NCBI RefSeq assembly: GCF_014596975.1
Contig: NZ_JACVXD010000014.1
Location: forward strand, 1 to 55,401
DNA length: 55,401 nucleotides
From: Aestuariibaculum marinum
GTDB lineage: Bacteria > Bacteroidota > Bacteroidia > Flavobacteriales > Flavobacteriaceae
Direction: 5' to 3'
Each line of letters opens with the position of its first letter. Within the stretch, counting starts at the first letter, position 1. The notes beneath the pieces are model-generated. The model ran no database searches. It was not told the DNA's origin and saw nothing but the letters and a program-made list of their open reading frames with translations. This document shows, piece by piece, positions 18,177 to 28,305 of the stretch. Made by a program: the position numbers and the translations under genes.

Positions 18177-21100
18177 ATGAAGTATAAATTAATTATTTTA
18201 TTCTTTCTACAGTTCTCAGTCCTTATGGCTCAAGATCTGGATATTAAGGGAAAGGTAGTATCTGCTGAAGACAATATGCCTTTACCTGGTGTTGCGGTTA
18301 TTATAACTGGTACTTCAAAAGGAGCTGTAACCGATTTTGATGGAGACTTTATTCTAAATGGCGCATCAAAAGGAGATGTACTTCAATTCAGTTACCTTGG
18401 TTTTATTACTCAAGAGGTAACGGTTGGTGATAATTTGACAATGAATATCGCTATGAAACCGGATAATCAACAATTAGAAGAAATCGTTGTAACAGGTTAT
18501 ACAAAACAAAAAAAGGCAGACATTACAGGAGCTGTTGCGGTGGTTGATGTCGACGAACTAAAGAAACAAACTGAACCAAACCCCATTAAAGCTTTACAAG
18601 GTCGCCTTGCAGGGGTTAACATCTCCACAGATGGGTCTCCTAGTGGTGGAAATACTAGAATTAACATTCGTGGTATTGGTACTTTGAATAACACTGACCC
18701 GCTTTATGTTATTGATGGTGTCCCTACCAAAGCAGGAATGCACGAACTTAATCCAAACGACATTGCATCGATACAAGTGCTTAAAGACGCTTCGTCTGCA
18801 AGTATTTATGGTTCTCGTGCTTCTAACGGTGTTATTATAATAACAACAAAACAAGGAAAAGAAGGTAAAACAAAAATCAACTTAAATTATTACACTTCAT
18901 TCTCTGACTATGCCAACAAACTGAATGTATTAAATGCATATGAATACGGACAAGTTTTATGGCAAGCCAATATTAACGATGGTATAAATCCGAATTCTAA
19001 CAACTTAAGTTACCAATTTGATTGGGGAGTAATTGATGGGCAACCAACACTATTTAATGTTCTAGTTCCTGAATATTTAAATGATGCACAAACAATAAAA
19101 GCATCGAATACCGATTGGTATAATGAAATTTCACAACAAGGTAGAGCCAACTCCTTAGATTTATCAATGTCCAATGGTTCCGACAAAGGAGCATACATGT
19201 TTTCTTTAGGCTATTACGACAATAACGGAATTGTAAAAACAACTGAATTCAAAAGAATATCGGCCAGAATGAATTCGTCTTATAATTTCTTTGACAACAA
19301 ATTAAAAATTGGTGAGAACTTCACTATTAACAGAACTAATGAAGTAACTGACCCAGGTGTACTTGACCCTGCACTAAGAGCATTACCAATTATACCAGTT
19401 CGAACTGTAGACGGACAAGGTTGGGGTGGTCCTGTAGGTGGTATGAACGATAGACAAAACCCTGTTAGAGTTCTAGATTACAACAAAGATAATGGTTATA
19501 AATATTTACGTCTTTTTGGCAACACCTTTGCAGAATTAACCCCTATTAAAAACCTGAGCCTTAGAACCAGTTTTGGTATAGATTACAATAATTATTATAA
19601 AAGAGCCATACAACGCAGCTATGTTTCAGGGTATTTAAAGAATGATCAAAATGCTGTTAATATAGATAAATCGAACACCGTAAAATGGACTTGGACAAAT
19701 ACAGCTCAATACGACATTAAGAAAAACAACCATAACATCAACATCCTTGCAGGTACAGAAATGTACAAAGAAGACTTTGAAAACACATGGTTAAGAAAAG
19801 AAGACTTTTTAATTGAAGACCCTGACTATTTCTACCCTGATGCAGGAACAGGAGAGTCTTACACAGGAGGTTCTGCGACTACATACAGTTTACTTTCCTA
19901 TTTTGGTAAAGCCTCATATGATTACGACGGAAGATATTTATTTTCTGCAACACTAAGACATGATGGTTCTTCACGATTTGGAAAAAACAATCGCTTTGGT
20001 ACTTTCCCTGCATTTTCAGCGGGATGGAGAATTAGCAACGAAGCCTTCGCTGAGAAACATCTTAAATTCTTTTCCGATTTAAAACTTAGAGCCGGATGGG
20101 GGCAAACAGGTAATCAAGAAATTAGTAATGAGGCCATATATTCACTTTACCTTGCCAATTACGCTGGAGGAGACCCTACATGGAATACATCTTATGGCAC
20201 GGCATATGACCTTTCGGGTGCAGGAAGTGGCCTTCTAAATTCAGGTTTTATTGCTATTCAAACAGGAAACGATGATTTAAAATGGGAAACTACAACACAA
20301 ACCAATTTAGGTCTGGATTTTGGATTCTTAAACAATGCCTTAACAGGTAGTATAGATGTATACAAAAAGAACACGGAAGACATCTTGGTTTTACCTCCAT
20401 ACTTAGCAATTATTGGCGAAGGCGGTAACCGTTGGGTAAATGGAGCTTCAATGGAAAATGAAGGAATTGAATTCGCTTTACAATACAAGCATTTAACCGA
20501 TTATGGTTTTAGATATGAAATCTCCGGAAACATCGCAGCTAATCAAAATAAAATTACAATACTTCCTGATGAAGTAAAAAACAATTATGGTGGTAATGGT
20601 CAGGATGACAACATACTTGGCAGGCCTATCAACTCTATGTATGGTTATGTAGCTGATGGATTATTCAGATCCAACCAAGAAGTTGAAAACTCAGCCATCC
20701 AACCAGGTAAGGATCTTGGTCGCATAAGATATAAAGATTTAAATGAGGATGGATTAATTGATGATAAAGACAGAACTTGGATAGGTAACCCTAACCCTGG
20801 ATTCACCTATGGTTTCAACCTTTCTTTAGAATACAAAAACTTTGACCTAACAACCTTCTGGCAGGGTGTTGGAAACGTAGACGTAATTAATCAAACTAAA
20901 TATCAAACAGATTTTTGGAGTGTTGATGATGTAGGATCTAACAAAGGGGCTCGATTATTAAATGCCTGGTCTCCACAAAACTTAAATACGAATATTCCAG
21001 CATTGACCACAATTGATAACAATGCAGAATCTCGTTTTTCTACCTACTATATTGAAAATGGAAGTTATCTAAAACTTCGAGTATTACAGTTAGGATACTC

Positions 21101-21275
21101 GCTTCCTCAAGACCTCTTAAGTAATTACAGTATTAGTAATTTTAGAATGTATGTTAATGCACAAAACCTATTAACAATTTCTTCATCAGACTTTACGGGT
21201 GTAGATCCTGAGAATCCAGGATTTGGTTATCCCCTACCGCTTACATTCACCTTTGGTCTAAACATTTCACTTTAA
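18177..21275 (+). CDS. SusC-type TonB-dependent transporter (fructan PUL)
   Basis: The 1032-residue protein has a signal peptide ending near LMAQD, a CNA-B-like domain (DIKGKVVSAEDNMPLPGVAV), a TonB-box region (LEEIVVTGYTKQKKAD), plug (YVIDGVPTKAG; SIQVLKDASSASIYGSRAS) and a beta-barrel. It lacks the STN domain present in the PUL-A SusC, which agrees with regulation by an HTCS rather than a FecR/ECF pair. It starts 17 bp after the MFS-GH32 gene and is followed 15 bp later by its SusD partner. It would import fructo-oligosaccharides across the outer membrane. Confidence 0.95.
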   Translation: MKYKLIILFFLQFSVLMAQDLDIKGKVVSAEDNMPLPGVAVIITGTSKGAVTDFDGDFILNGASKGDVLQFSYLGFITQEVTVGDNLTMNIAMKPDNQQLEEIVVTGYTKQKKADITGAVAVVDVDELKKQTEPNPIKALQGRLAGVNISTDGSPSGGNTRINIRGIGTLNNTDPLYVIDGVPTKAGMHELNPNDIASIQVLKDASSASIYGSRASNGVIIITTKQGKEGKTKINLNYYTSFSDYANKLNVLNAYEYGQVLWQANINDGINPNSNNLSYQFDWGVIDGQPTLFNVLVPEYLNDAQTIKASNTDWYNEISQQGRANSLDLSMSNGSDKGAYMFSLGYYDNNGIVKTTEFKRISARMNSSYNFFDNKLKIGENFTINRTNEVTDPGVLDPALRALPIIPVRTVDGQGWGGPVGGMNDRQNPVRVLDYNKDNGYKYLRLFGNTFAELTPIKNLSLRTSFGIDYNNYYKRAIQRSYVSGYLKNDQNAVNIDKSNTVKWTWTNTAQYDIKKNNHNINILAGTEMYKEDFENTWLRKEDFLIEDPDYFYPDAGTGESYTGGSATTYSLLSYFGKASYDYDGRYLFSATLRHDGSSRFGKNNRFGTFPAFSAGWRISNEAFAEKHLKFFSDLKLRAGWGQTGNQEISNEAIYSLYLANYAGGDPTWNTSYGTAYDLSGAGSGLLNSGFIAIQTGNDDLKWETTTQTNLGLDFGFLNNALTGSIDVYKKNTEDILVLPPYLAIIGEGGNRWVNGASMENEGIEFALQYKHLTDYGFRYEISGNIAANQNKITILPDEVKNNYGGNGQDDNILGRPINSMYGYVADGLFRSNQEVENSAIQPGKDLGRIRYKDLNEDGLIDDKDRTWIGNPNPGFTYGFNLSLEYKNFDLTTFWQGVGNVDVINQTKYQTDFWSVDDVGSNKGARLLNAWSPQNLNTNIPALTTIDNNAESRFSTYYIENGSYLKLRVLQLGYSLPQDLLSNYSISNFRMYVNAQNLLTISSSDFTGVDPENPGFGYPLPLTFTFGLNISL

Positions 21276-21290
21276 CAAAACTTATAAATC

Positions 21291-22985
21291 ATGAAAAAGA
21301 TTATATATATTTTTAGCTGTCTGGCTTTAACATTAACAACTTCTTGCGAAGACTTCCTAGACAACACTCCAAAAAGTGTTCTTTTTGAAGAAAGCCTTGT
21401 AACTCCAGAAAATGTAGAAGGCTTTATTACATCGGCATATGCAGCTTTAGGCAACGATCATTACGATACTCCTTTTAGCCTTTGGCCTTATGGTAACGTG
21501 AGATCTGACGACGCATACAAAGGAGGAAGCGGAACAAACGATATTCAAGCTTTTCACTTTTTTGAAGTTTCTAATAATATTCGAACAGATTTTGGGGAAT
21601 TAGACAGGTTATGGTATAACTGCTATGTTGGTATTTCAAGAGCAAATAAGGCCATTGGAGCATTAAACAAAATTGATGATAACGACTTTCCGTTAAAATC
21701 AACCAGACTAGGCGAAATGCATTTCGTTAGAGCACATTTTTACTTCATGCTAAAAGTGATGTTTAAACATGTTCCTTATGTAACAGAAGAAACTTTACCA
21801 GAGGAATACAATCTTATATCAAATAGAGATTTATCCGATAATGAGCTATGGGAAGCCATTGCTTCAGATTTTGAATATGCTGCAAATCATACACCTGATA
21901 GTCAAGCTCAAGTTGGTCGAATCAACAAATATGCTGCATATGCTTATTTGGCAAAAACGAGATTATATCAAGCCTATGAGCAAGATGAAAACTATAATGT
22001 GACAAACATTAACCAACAAACATTACAAAAAGTAGTTGACGCTACAGACGAAATTTTAGGAGCTTTTTCGTTAGAGCCTGATTATGCCTTTAATTTTTTA
22101 TCAGGAAGTTATGAAAATGGTCCGGAATCCATTTTCGCTATTCAATATTCTGATAACGATGGAACACTATACGGAAGGTTAAATTTTGGTGATGTACTAT
22201 CAGTACCTCAAGGTCTGGGTTGTTGTGATTTTCATAAACCAAGTCAAAACCTGGTAAATGCCTTCAAAACAAACTCTGATGGGCTACCTATGTTTGACAC
22301 CTATAATGATACAGATCTAGATTATCATCAATTAAACAACTACGACGTAGACCCCAGATTATATCACACGGTGGCCATACCTGGTTTGCCGTTTAAATAT
22401 CATCCAGATTATACTTACGAAGAAAACTGGAACCGTTCTCCTGGCACCTATTTCTATTATGCTTCTTTAAAAGAAAACGTTCAACCAGATTGCGAATGCT
22501 TTGTTAACATTGATCCGTTCTATGGAAATTCTAAAAACAGAATTATAATTCGATATGCAGATGTGCTTCTTATGCGTGCTGAAGCACTAATTGAATTGGG
22601 CAAACATAATGACGCTCTTCCAATTATAAATGAAATTAGAAGCAGAGCTTCAGTAAGTACGACTTTAACTTCAAGCTACACATCCAATAACTTCATTAAA
22701 CAATATGAAGACGGAGTAAACTGTAATTGGACACAGGACTTTGCGCGTCAGGCTTTACGCTGGGAACGTCGATTAGAATTTGCGATGGAAGGTAGTAGAT
22801 TTTTTGATTTAGTAAGATGGGGAATTGCTTCTGAAACCTTGAACTCCTTCTACGCCGAAGAAAAAACAAAAATCTCATACTACTTAGAAGCTGGATTTGA
22901 TAAAAACAAAGAAGAATACTGCCCTATTCCTCTTGCTCAAATAAACTTTAGTCAAGGGTTATACCAGCAAAATACAGGATATTAA
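21291..22985 (+). CDS. SusD/RagB family lipoprotein (fructan PUL)
   Basis: The 564-residue product has a lipoprotein signal (TLTTSC, Cys19) and SusD features: FLDNTPKSVLFEESLVTPEN after the Cys, GEMHFVRAHFYFMLKVMFKHVPY in the TPR region (positions 21709-21777), RYADVLLMRAEALIELG and WERRLEFAMEGSRFFDLVRWG at the C-terminus. It is longer than the PUL-A SusD. It would cap the preceding SusC and bind fructan at the cell surface. Tight spacing on both sides indicates one operon. Confidence 0.95.
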   Translation: MKKIIYIFSCLALTLTTSCEDFLDNTPKSVLFEESLVTPENVEGFITSAYAALGNDHYDTPFSLWPYGNVRSDDAYKGGSGTNDIQAFHFFEVSNNIRTDFGELDRLWYNCYVGISRANKAIGALNKIDDNDFPLKSTRLGEMHFVRAHFYFMLKVMFKHVPYVTEETLPEEYNLISNRDLSDNELWEAIASDFEYAANHTPDSQAQVGRINKYAAYAYLAKTRLYQAYEQDENYNVTNINQQTLQKVVDATDEILGAFSLEPDYAFNFLSGSYENGPESIFAIQYSDNDGTLYGRLNFGDVLSVPQGLGCCDFHKPSQNLVNAFKTNSDGLPMFDTYNDTDLDYHQLNNYDVDPRLYHTVAIPGLPFKYHPDYTYEENWNRSPGTYFYYASLKENVQPDCECFVNIDPFYGNSKNRIIIRYADVLLMRAEALIELGKHNDALPIINEIRSRASVSTTLTSSYTSNNFIKQYEDGVNCNWTQDFARQALRWERRLEFAMEGSRFFDLVRWGIASETLNSFYAEEKTKISYYLEAGFDKNKEEYCPIPLAQINFSQGLYQQNTGY

Positions 22986-23009
22986 AAAGAAACTAAACAA
23001 GACAAAACG

Positions 23010-24398
23010 ATGAAAAACATACTAACTAAAAACATAAGTGTTATTGTAAGTACAATAACGCTATTCGCTTGCCTGATATGGTCTTGCGAAGATAATTTTG
23101 ATGAATCAGCTTTTGTAACCAATGTTTCTGTAAACATGGAATCGTTTGCTGTTAATGATATAGAAGGCGAAATCAATAATCAAGAAAATCTGATTACTGT
23201 TACTTTGCCTTATGGTACCGACATTTCTGCTTTAACACCTGAATTAGAAATACCAAACGGGTCTTCCATTCTACCTGAAAAGGGACAATCCATAGATTTC
23301 TCAAATACAGTTCAATATAGAGTTTCAAATGGAAACATCTACAAAACTTACAATGTAAAAATTCAAACTCAAAAACCAATAAACAGTTTTAAAATCAATG
23401 ATTTAAATGCAAGCATTAACCATAATTCAAAAATTATATCTCTTACTCTGCCTGAAGGCACAGATCTCACCTCGCTTGAACCAACAATTGAAGTAACTGA
23501 AGGTGTAAGCATTACCCCTGCTTCAGGTACAGTAACCGATTTTTCAAATCCAGTAATTTATACTGTTAGTTCTGCTACATTAACTGAAGAATATACAGCT
23601 ATTGTAACGACCCCTGTTGATGGTCCTGTAATCGCATTTTTAGGAACCTCAGCTTCTTTACAAAGCATTACTAATCCAGATGAAATAGCAGCTTCAGATT
23701 GGTTATTTGAAAACTATCCTGGAGCTCAATATTTATCGTTCACAGACATCTCAAATGGAACTTCATTAGCAGATATAGATATCATTTGGTGGCATTATGA
23801 TAGTGCAATAAACCTACCTACCATTGCCTTAGATGCCAGCGTTACATCTGCATTAATGAATTATCAAGCAAATGGCGGAAACCTATTGCTAACAACCTTT
23901 GCTTCTCAATATTTAGAGGCTTTAAATATTATTCCTAGCGGAAAAGGTCCTAACAATGTATTTGGAGACTTTTTACCGAATGGATTTATCGATGGTAACG
24001 ATTGGGGAATGTCATTTGTAGGACATGAAGACCATCCTATTTTCTTAGGCCTTGAAACTTTTGCTCCTGGAAAAGCTAATTTATTAGAAAAAGGAACCTT
24101 TAGATTAAACCATACTGCCTGGTGGTTCTTACCGGAATGGGGTGGTTATGGAGACGGACAAGGCTGGAGAGATCAAACCGGTGGAAACAACCTTGCAAGT
24201 GAAGCTTGGGATGATGGCCTTAATGGACGAGTAACTATTGCTGAATTCCCTGGAGGAGCTACTAACATAAATACAGTTGTTATTTCCATGGGAGCCTACG
24301 ATTGGTTTAATGAAAATGATACAAATGGCAACAACGGCTTTTTAGATAATATAAAAATACTAACAGCAAACAGCTTAGCCTATTTAGCTGACAACTAA
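23010..24398 (+). CDS. DUF4960 surface lipoprotein, putative levan-binding protein
   Basis: The 462-residue lipoprotein (lipobox LIWSC) has two tandem Ig-like domains of about 85 residues each that resemble one another (VTLPYGTDISALTPELEI and LTLPEGTDLTSLEPTIEV). The C-terminal domain (about 210-460; VIAFLGTSASLQSITNPDE, IIWWHYDS) belongs to the DUF4960 type. This is the architecture of the fructan/levan SGBP in Bacteroides (BT1761). It sits directly after susD in the operon, the usual place for such a protein. Levan binding is inferred from family and context. A second DUF4960 protein is encoded at 26914-28209. Confidence 0.85.
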   Translation: MKNILTKNISVIVSTITLFACLIWSCEDNFDESAFVTNVSVNMESFAVNDIEGEINNQENLITVTLPYGTDISALTPELEIPNGSSILPEKGQSIDFSNTVQYRVSNGNIYKTYNVKIQTQKPINSFKINDLNASINHNSKIISLTLPEGTDLTSLEPTIEVTEGVSITPASGTVTDFSNPVIYTVSSATLTEEYTAIVTTPVDGPVIAFLGTSASLQSITNPDEIAASDWLFENYPGAQYLSFTDISNGTSLADIDIIWWHYDSAINLPTIALDASVTSALMNYQANGGNLLLTTFASQYLEALNIIPSGKGPNNVFGDFLPNGFIDGNDWGMSFVGHEDHPIFLGLETFAPGKANLLEKGTFRLNHTAWWFLPEWGGYGDGQGWRDQTGGNNLASEAWDDGLNGRVTIAEFPGGATNINTVVISMGAYDWFNENDTNGNNGFLDNIKILTANSLAYLADN

Positions 24399-24409
24399 AA
24401 CTAAACACA

Positions 24410-25969
24410 ATGTACTTAAAACAAAATTTTATAATCGGATTATATATCTGCCTTTTCATGTCGTGTTCAAACGATGGTGAAACATATTCGCAAACACCAA
24501 TCGATACAGGTAATCAAACCGCTATATATCCACTCCCTCCTGAACAATGGATGGGTGAAACAAACCCGTATTATACTTCGGGGTATGTTGGAGATGTTAT
24601 GCCTTATTTTGATAATGGTAAATTCAACCTTTTCTTTTTACATGATGCAAAAACAAAACCTGCCGGTGAAGGATTTCATGATATCCACAGTTTTGAAACA
24701 TCAAACTTTACTGAGTTTGATTACAATGGCAGAATGATTCCCTATGGAACAACTGATGAACCTGATTTTGGTGTAGGAACCGGATCAGTTGTAAAAGTCG
24801 GAAACCTTTATTATTTCTACTATACGGGACATAATGGTATTCCATCATTCCTTCAAAATAACCCAAGAGAAAGTGTTCTTTGTGCTACAAGTACAGACCT
24901 TAAAACCTGGACAAAAGTTGAAGATTTTAAATTAACTGCACCTGCTGGATACTACGATTTCGATTTTAGAGATCCTCATGTGTTCTACAACGAAGAAGAA
25001 GGTAAATATTGGATGCTAATGTCTACTCAAACAAACCCTGGAAGAAAGGCTGTGGTAGCTCTATTTACAACTAGCGATCCTTCAACAAATAACTGGGAAG
25101 TTCAAAATCCTGTTTACACTACAACTTCTGAAGAAAATTATTTAATGCTTGAGTGTGCCGATATGTTTAAAATGGGATCTTATTGGTACTTGGTTTTCTC
25201 TGAAAACTGGAGTAACTATAAGGGCACTAGATACCGTATAGCCAACTCTCCTTACGGACCATGGACAACTCCTGAAACCGATCGATTTGATGGTGAATAT
25301 TTATATGCAGCAAAGACTGCTACCAATGGAAACCAACGTTATCTTTTCGGTTGGACTGCAAGAAAAGCACCAGAAAACAATACAGGCAATAAAGAATGGG
25401 CCGGTAATTTAGTAATACATGAACTTGTTCAAAACACAGATGGTTCATTGCGAGTTCAACAACCAGAATCCATCAGTTCAATATTCACTAATGATGTACC
25501 TCTTGAAACAGTAGAAACATCAGGTTCTATTAACCAAACCAATAATACATTCGCACTTGATGGATCCTCTAATGAAGCTAGCGTTGTCTTCAATAGTATC
25601 AAAAAATCAAATGAAATCGCATTTGATTTCTCATACGATTCCTTAGGTGAATCCGGGATACTTTTAAATTATGAGAATGAAGGATTTTCTGCTTTCAATA
25701 TAGCTTTCGAACCAGAAAATAATAGAATCACCGCTTATAATGTTATTGATGGTATTAATCAGTATGTCAACCATATTCCATTTAGTTTTTCAACAGATGA
25801 AAGTTATAACATTACGATAACCACAAATGAAGATGTATGTGTGATTTATGTAAATGACACAATAGCCTTTAGTAACAGACTTTACAATACTAGTGGAAAA
25901 CAATGGGCTATTTACTCAAATAATGCCAAGGTTGAATTTTCTAATATCAGTTTAAAAAACCCTTACTAA
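24410..25969 (+). CDS. GH32 family lipoprotein (putative levanase/fructanase)
   Basis: The 519-residue lipoprotein (lipobox LFMSC, Cys19) has a five-bladed propeller of GH32 type. Instead of the classic WMNDPNG, the nucleophile region reads YVGDVMPYFDNGKF. The RDP motif (FRDPHVF) and the acid/base region (LECADMF) are present. The C-terminal part (about 365-519) is a beta-sandwich. This variant subgroup appears in fructan PULs and may have endo- or exo-levanase activity; exact linkage preference cannot be read from sequence. The gene starts 11 bp after the DUF4960 gene and nearly abuts the fructokinase gene. The lipid anchor suggests cell-surface action, unlike the membrane-linked GH32 of the fusion protein. 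Confidence 0.82.
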   Translation: MYLKQNFIIGLYICLFMSCSNDGETYSQTPIDTGNQTAIYPLPPEQWMGETNPYYTSGYVGDVMPYFDNGKFNLFFLHDAKTKPAGEGFHDIHSFETSNFTEFDYNGRMIPYGTTDEPDFGVGTGSVVKVGNLYYFYYTGHNGIPSFLQNNPRESVLCATSTDLKTWTKVEDFKLTAPAGYYDFDFRDPHVFYNEEEGKYWMLMSTQTNPGRKAVVALFTTSDPSTNNWEVQNPVYTTTSEENYLMLECADMFKMGSYWYLVFSENWSNYKGTRYRIANSPYGPWTTPETDRFDGEYLYAAKTATNGNQRYLFGWTARKAPENNTGNKEWAGNLVIHELVQNTDGSLRVQQPESISSIFTNDVPLETVETSGSINQTNNTFALDGSSNEASVVFNSIKKSNEIAFDFSYDSLGESGILLNYENEGFSAFNIAFEPENNRITAYNVIDGINQYVNHIPFSFSTDESYNITITTNEDVCVIYVNDTIAFSNRLYNTSGKQWAIYSNNAKVEFSNISLKNPY

Positions 25970-25970
25970 T

Positions 25971-26882
25971 ATGTTCGAAAACACAAACATAAAATTTGCT
26001 AGCTACGGAGAGATTCTTTTTGATGTTTTTAACGACCGAAAAAAAATTGGTGGAGCCCCTTTAAACCTGGCTTTAAGAATAAAGTCCTTCGGATTTCCTG
26101 TTTCTATGATAAGTGCCATTGGTAATGACGACAATGGTGTATCATTAACAAACTACATCAAAAATGAAAATATTGATATAAATGGAATCTCGACTACCGA
26201 AAACTATGCTACTGGTATTGTTAATGTAACTTTAGATTGTAAAGGCTCTGCTACCTATTCCATTCAACATCCAGTAGCTTGGGATAAAATTGAAATCACT
26301 CCTACTATTCGCAAAATAGTTGAGACCTCAGATGTTTTGCTTTTCGGTAGTTTAGCCTGTAGAGACCTCGTTTCTAAAAACACCCTATTCGAACTTCTGG
26401 AATACAACAACACATTCAAGGTTTTCGATATTAATTTAAGGCCACCTCATTACAATATAGAAACGCTAAAAAATCTGATGGACAAATCAGATTTTATAAA
26501 ATTCAACGATGAAGAACTCCTTGAAATTTCAGAAGAACTGGGTTCTTCATCAAAATCTATTGAGGAAAACATTCATTTCATAGCCCAAGTAACCAAAACT
26601 AATGCTATATGTGTTACAAAAGGAAAGCATGGCGCGGTCCTACTGTGGAAAGGTAAACTGTATCATAATGCCGGTTTTTTAATCAATGTTGTAGATACTG
26701 TTGGTGCAGGCGACTCATTTTTAGCTTCACTAATTTCAAAATTATTAAGTAATGGGGCTCCGCAGGAAGCCATTGATTTTGCCTGTGCTGTTGGCTCTAT
26801 AGTTGCCCAAAACAAAGGAGCAAACCCTAAAATATTAACAGAAGATATTATGAAGTTTCTAAATAATCATTGCAAAATATAA
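25971..26882 (+). CDS. PfkB-family fructokinase
   Basis: This cytoplasmic PfkB-family sugar kinase has 303 residues. The N-terminal substrate loop is GEILFDVF...KIGGAPLNLALR, and the C-terminal signature is VDTVGAGDSFLASL with the catalytic Asp in GAGDSF. A nucleotide-site segment lies near AICVTKGKHGAVLLW. It would phosphorylate the fructose released from fructan and imported by the MFS module, feeding glycolysis. The gene starts 1 bp after the GH32 stop, so translation is probably coupled. Family and context together make fructose the likely substrate. Confidence 0.9.
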   Translation: MFENTNIKFASYGEILFDVFNDRKKIGGAPLNLALRIKSFGFPVSMISAIGNDDNGVSLTNYIKNENIDINGISTTENYATGIVNVTLDCKGSATYSIQHPVAWDKIEITPTIRKIVETSDVLLFGSLACRDLVSKNTLFELLEYNNTFKVFDINLRPPHYNIETLKNLMDKSDFIKFNDEELLEISEELGSSSKSIEENIHFIAQVTKTNAICVTKGKHGAVLLWKGKLYHNAGFLINVVDTVGAGDSFLASLISKLLSNGAPQEAIDFACAVGSIVAQNKGANPKILTEDIMKFLNNHCKI

Positions 26883-26913
26883 ACACAACGATAACCACTA
26901 AACTAAGTTAATA

Positions 26914-28209
26914 ATGAAAAAAATTACAAAACAACTGATTACCCTATCGTTAATCATGTCTTTTGTGAATCTCAACGCACAGACAAAAAACATAGCATTT
27001 ATAGGGCAAGCTCCCGCTTATAATGATAATATTCCAGCTGCAGCTGATGGCTTTACGTATGATGATGACCGTGCAGCAGCAACATGGTTTATGGAAGATT
27101 TTGTTCCTGCAAATTCTAACATTAATGGTAGCTATTTTTCCTTTCAAGATATTGCCGAAGGAGCTGACCTAAGTAATTTCGATGTTCTTTGGATACAAAG
27201 CGATGGCGCCACCTGGCCTGGTAGACTTGAAGAATGGCCAAGAGGCACCTCTGAAGGCGGTGGCGAAAGACATTGTATTATTACAGAAGTTGGTTTTGAA
27301 TGGAATGGCGGAGATGCCAATTGCATTTCACTCGAAGACAGCTTTATATCAAGTATTCGAAGTTTTTATGAAGCCGGAGGAAACATTTTTCTAGGGAATT
27401 TCGCTGCCAAAGGATTGGAAGTCTTTGGGGTTTTTGATGGTCTTAGTAATCCATGGGAATACAGACCTAATCAAACCTTTGGAGAAACTGCTCCAATTAC
27501 AGATTCTTGGGCCGTAGATAATGCCTGGGGCAATTTATACCATGGTGAAACTAATGACCCTATTATGAATGATTTTGTGTTGGGCACTCCAGACGCTGGT
27601 TGTAACAATGGTATTTATATTGAGTTTTTAGCTTCTGGATCAGGTAAAAAAAATAGAACATGCCAATACAATCTTGATTTTGGTCGCATAAATGATGATG
27701 CCAACACAAAAAATGGAGGTTCTGCAACTTTAGCTCAAAAACAAAGTGAGTTTGAAACCATTTTAAATGCCGAGATACTGCTAACCAATTGTAATGAAAA
27801 TGAGATTCAAGCCGCTAGATTTAACCCAAGAACGACTGGTCATGGAACCATTATCATAAACGGTGGTGGATCGTATGATTGGTATGCTGATGGAAGCCCG
27901 GCAAACTTTAACGATAATGTTAAACTATTTACTAAAAACGCATTGCTATCTTTGGTTAATAGTACCTTATCTACAAAAACGATAAATCCTTCTGAAATAA
28001 GCTTTGCTCCTAACCCGGTACGATCGGTACTAGATATTAACTATAAAGGAGAAATAAACACAACTGTTTATAACATCCTGGGGGAAAAAGTAACGGAATC
28101 ATTTTCTAAGTCTATAGATTTCGATAATGTAGCAGCTGGTATTTATATTATAAAAGTAAGAGACCTAACGTCTCAAGAAACTAGTACATTTAAAATTGTA
28201 AAAAGATAA
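26914..28209 (+). CDS. T9SS-exported DUF4960 protein
   Basis: The 431-residue protein has a Sec signal peptide ending in LNAQ and a DUF4960 domain from about residue 22 (IAFIGQAPAYNDN; FQDIAEGADLSNFDVLWIQ) to about 350. A T9SS type A sorting domain follows (about 360-431; SFAPNPVRSVLDINYKGE ... GIYIIKVRD ... FKIVKR). It shares its main domain with the lipoprotein at 23010-24398 but is routed by T9SS, so it would be released or attached to the outer surface by a different route. No catalytic motif was recognised; a fructan-binding or presenting role is inferred. It is the last gene of the fructan operon. Confidence 0.82.
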   Translation: MKKITKQLITLSLIMSFVNLNAQTKNIAFIGQAPAYNDNIPAAADGFTYDDDRAAATWFMEDFVPANSNINGSYFSFQDIAEGADLSNFDVLWIQSDGATWPGRLEEWPRGTSEGGGERHCIITEVGFEWNGGDANCISLEDSFISSIRSFYEAGGNIFLGNFAAKGLEVFGVFDGLSNPWEYRPNQTFGETAPITDSWAVDNAWGNLYHGETNDPIMNDFVLGTPDAGCNNGIYIEFLASGSGKKNRTCQYNLDFGRINDDANTKNGGSATLAQKQSEFETILNAEILLTNCNENEIQAARFNPRTTGHGTIIINGGGSYDWYADGSPANFNDNVKLFTKNALLSLVNSTLSTKTINPSEISFAPNPVRSVLDINYKGEINTTVYNILGEKVTESFSKSIDFDNVAAGIYIIKVRDLTSQETSTFKIVKR

Positions 28210-28262
28210 ACTAACCCATTTCAATGTGATAATATTACTCTAAACACACATAAAAATGCTAT

Positions 28263-28296
28263 TTTAGCGTCAATCTAACGTTAGATTGACGCTAAA
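28263..28296 (+). terminator. Terminator of the fructan operon
   Basis: A perfect 34-bp palindrome (17-nt arms; centre AACGTT at 28277-28282) lies 53 bp after the last fructan gene and is followed by the T-rich TTTATTT. It would fold into a strong hairpin and end transcription of the PUL-B operon. Confidence 0.7.
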
Positions 28297-28305
28297 TTTA
28301 TTTAA

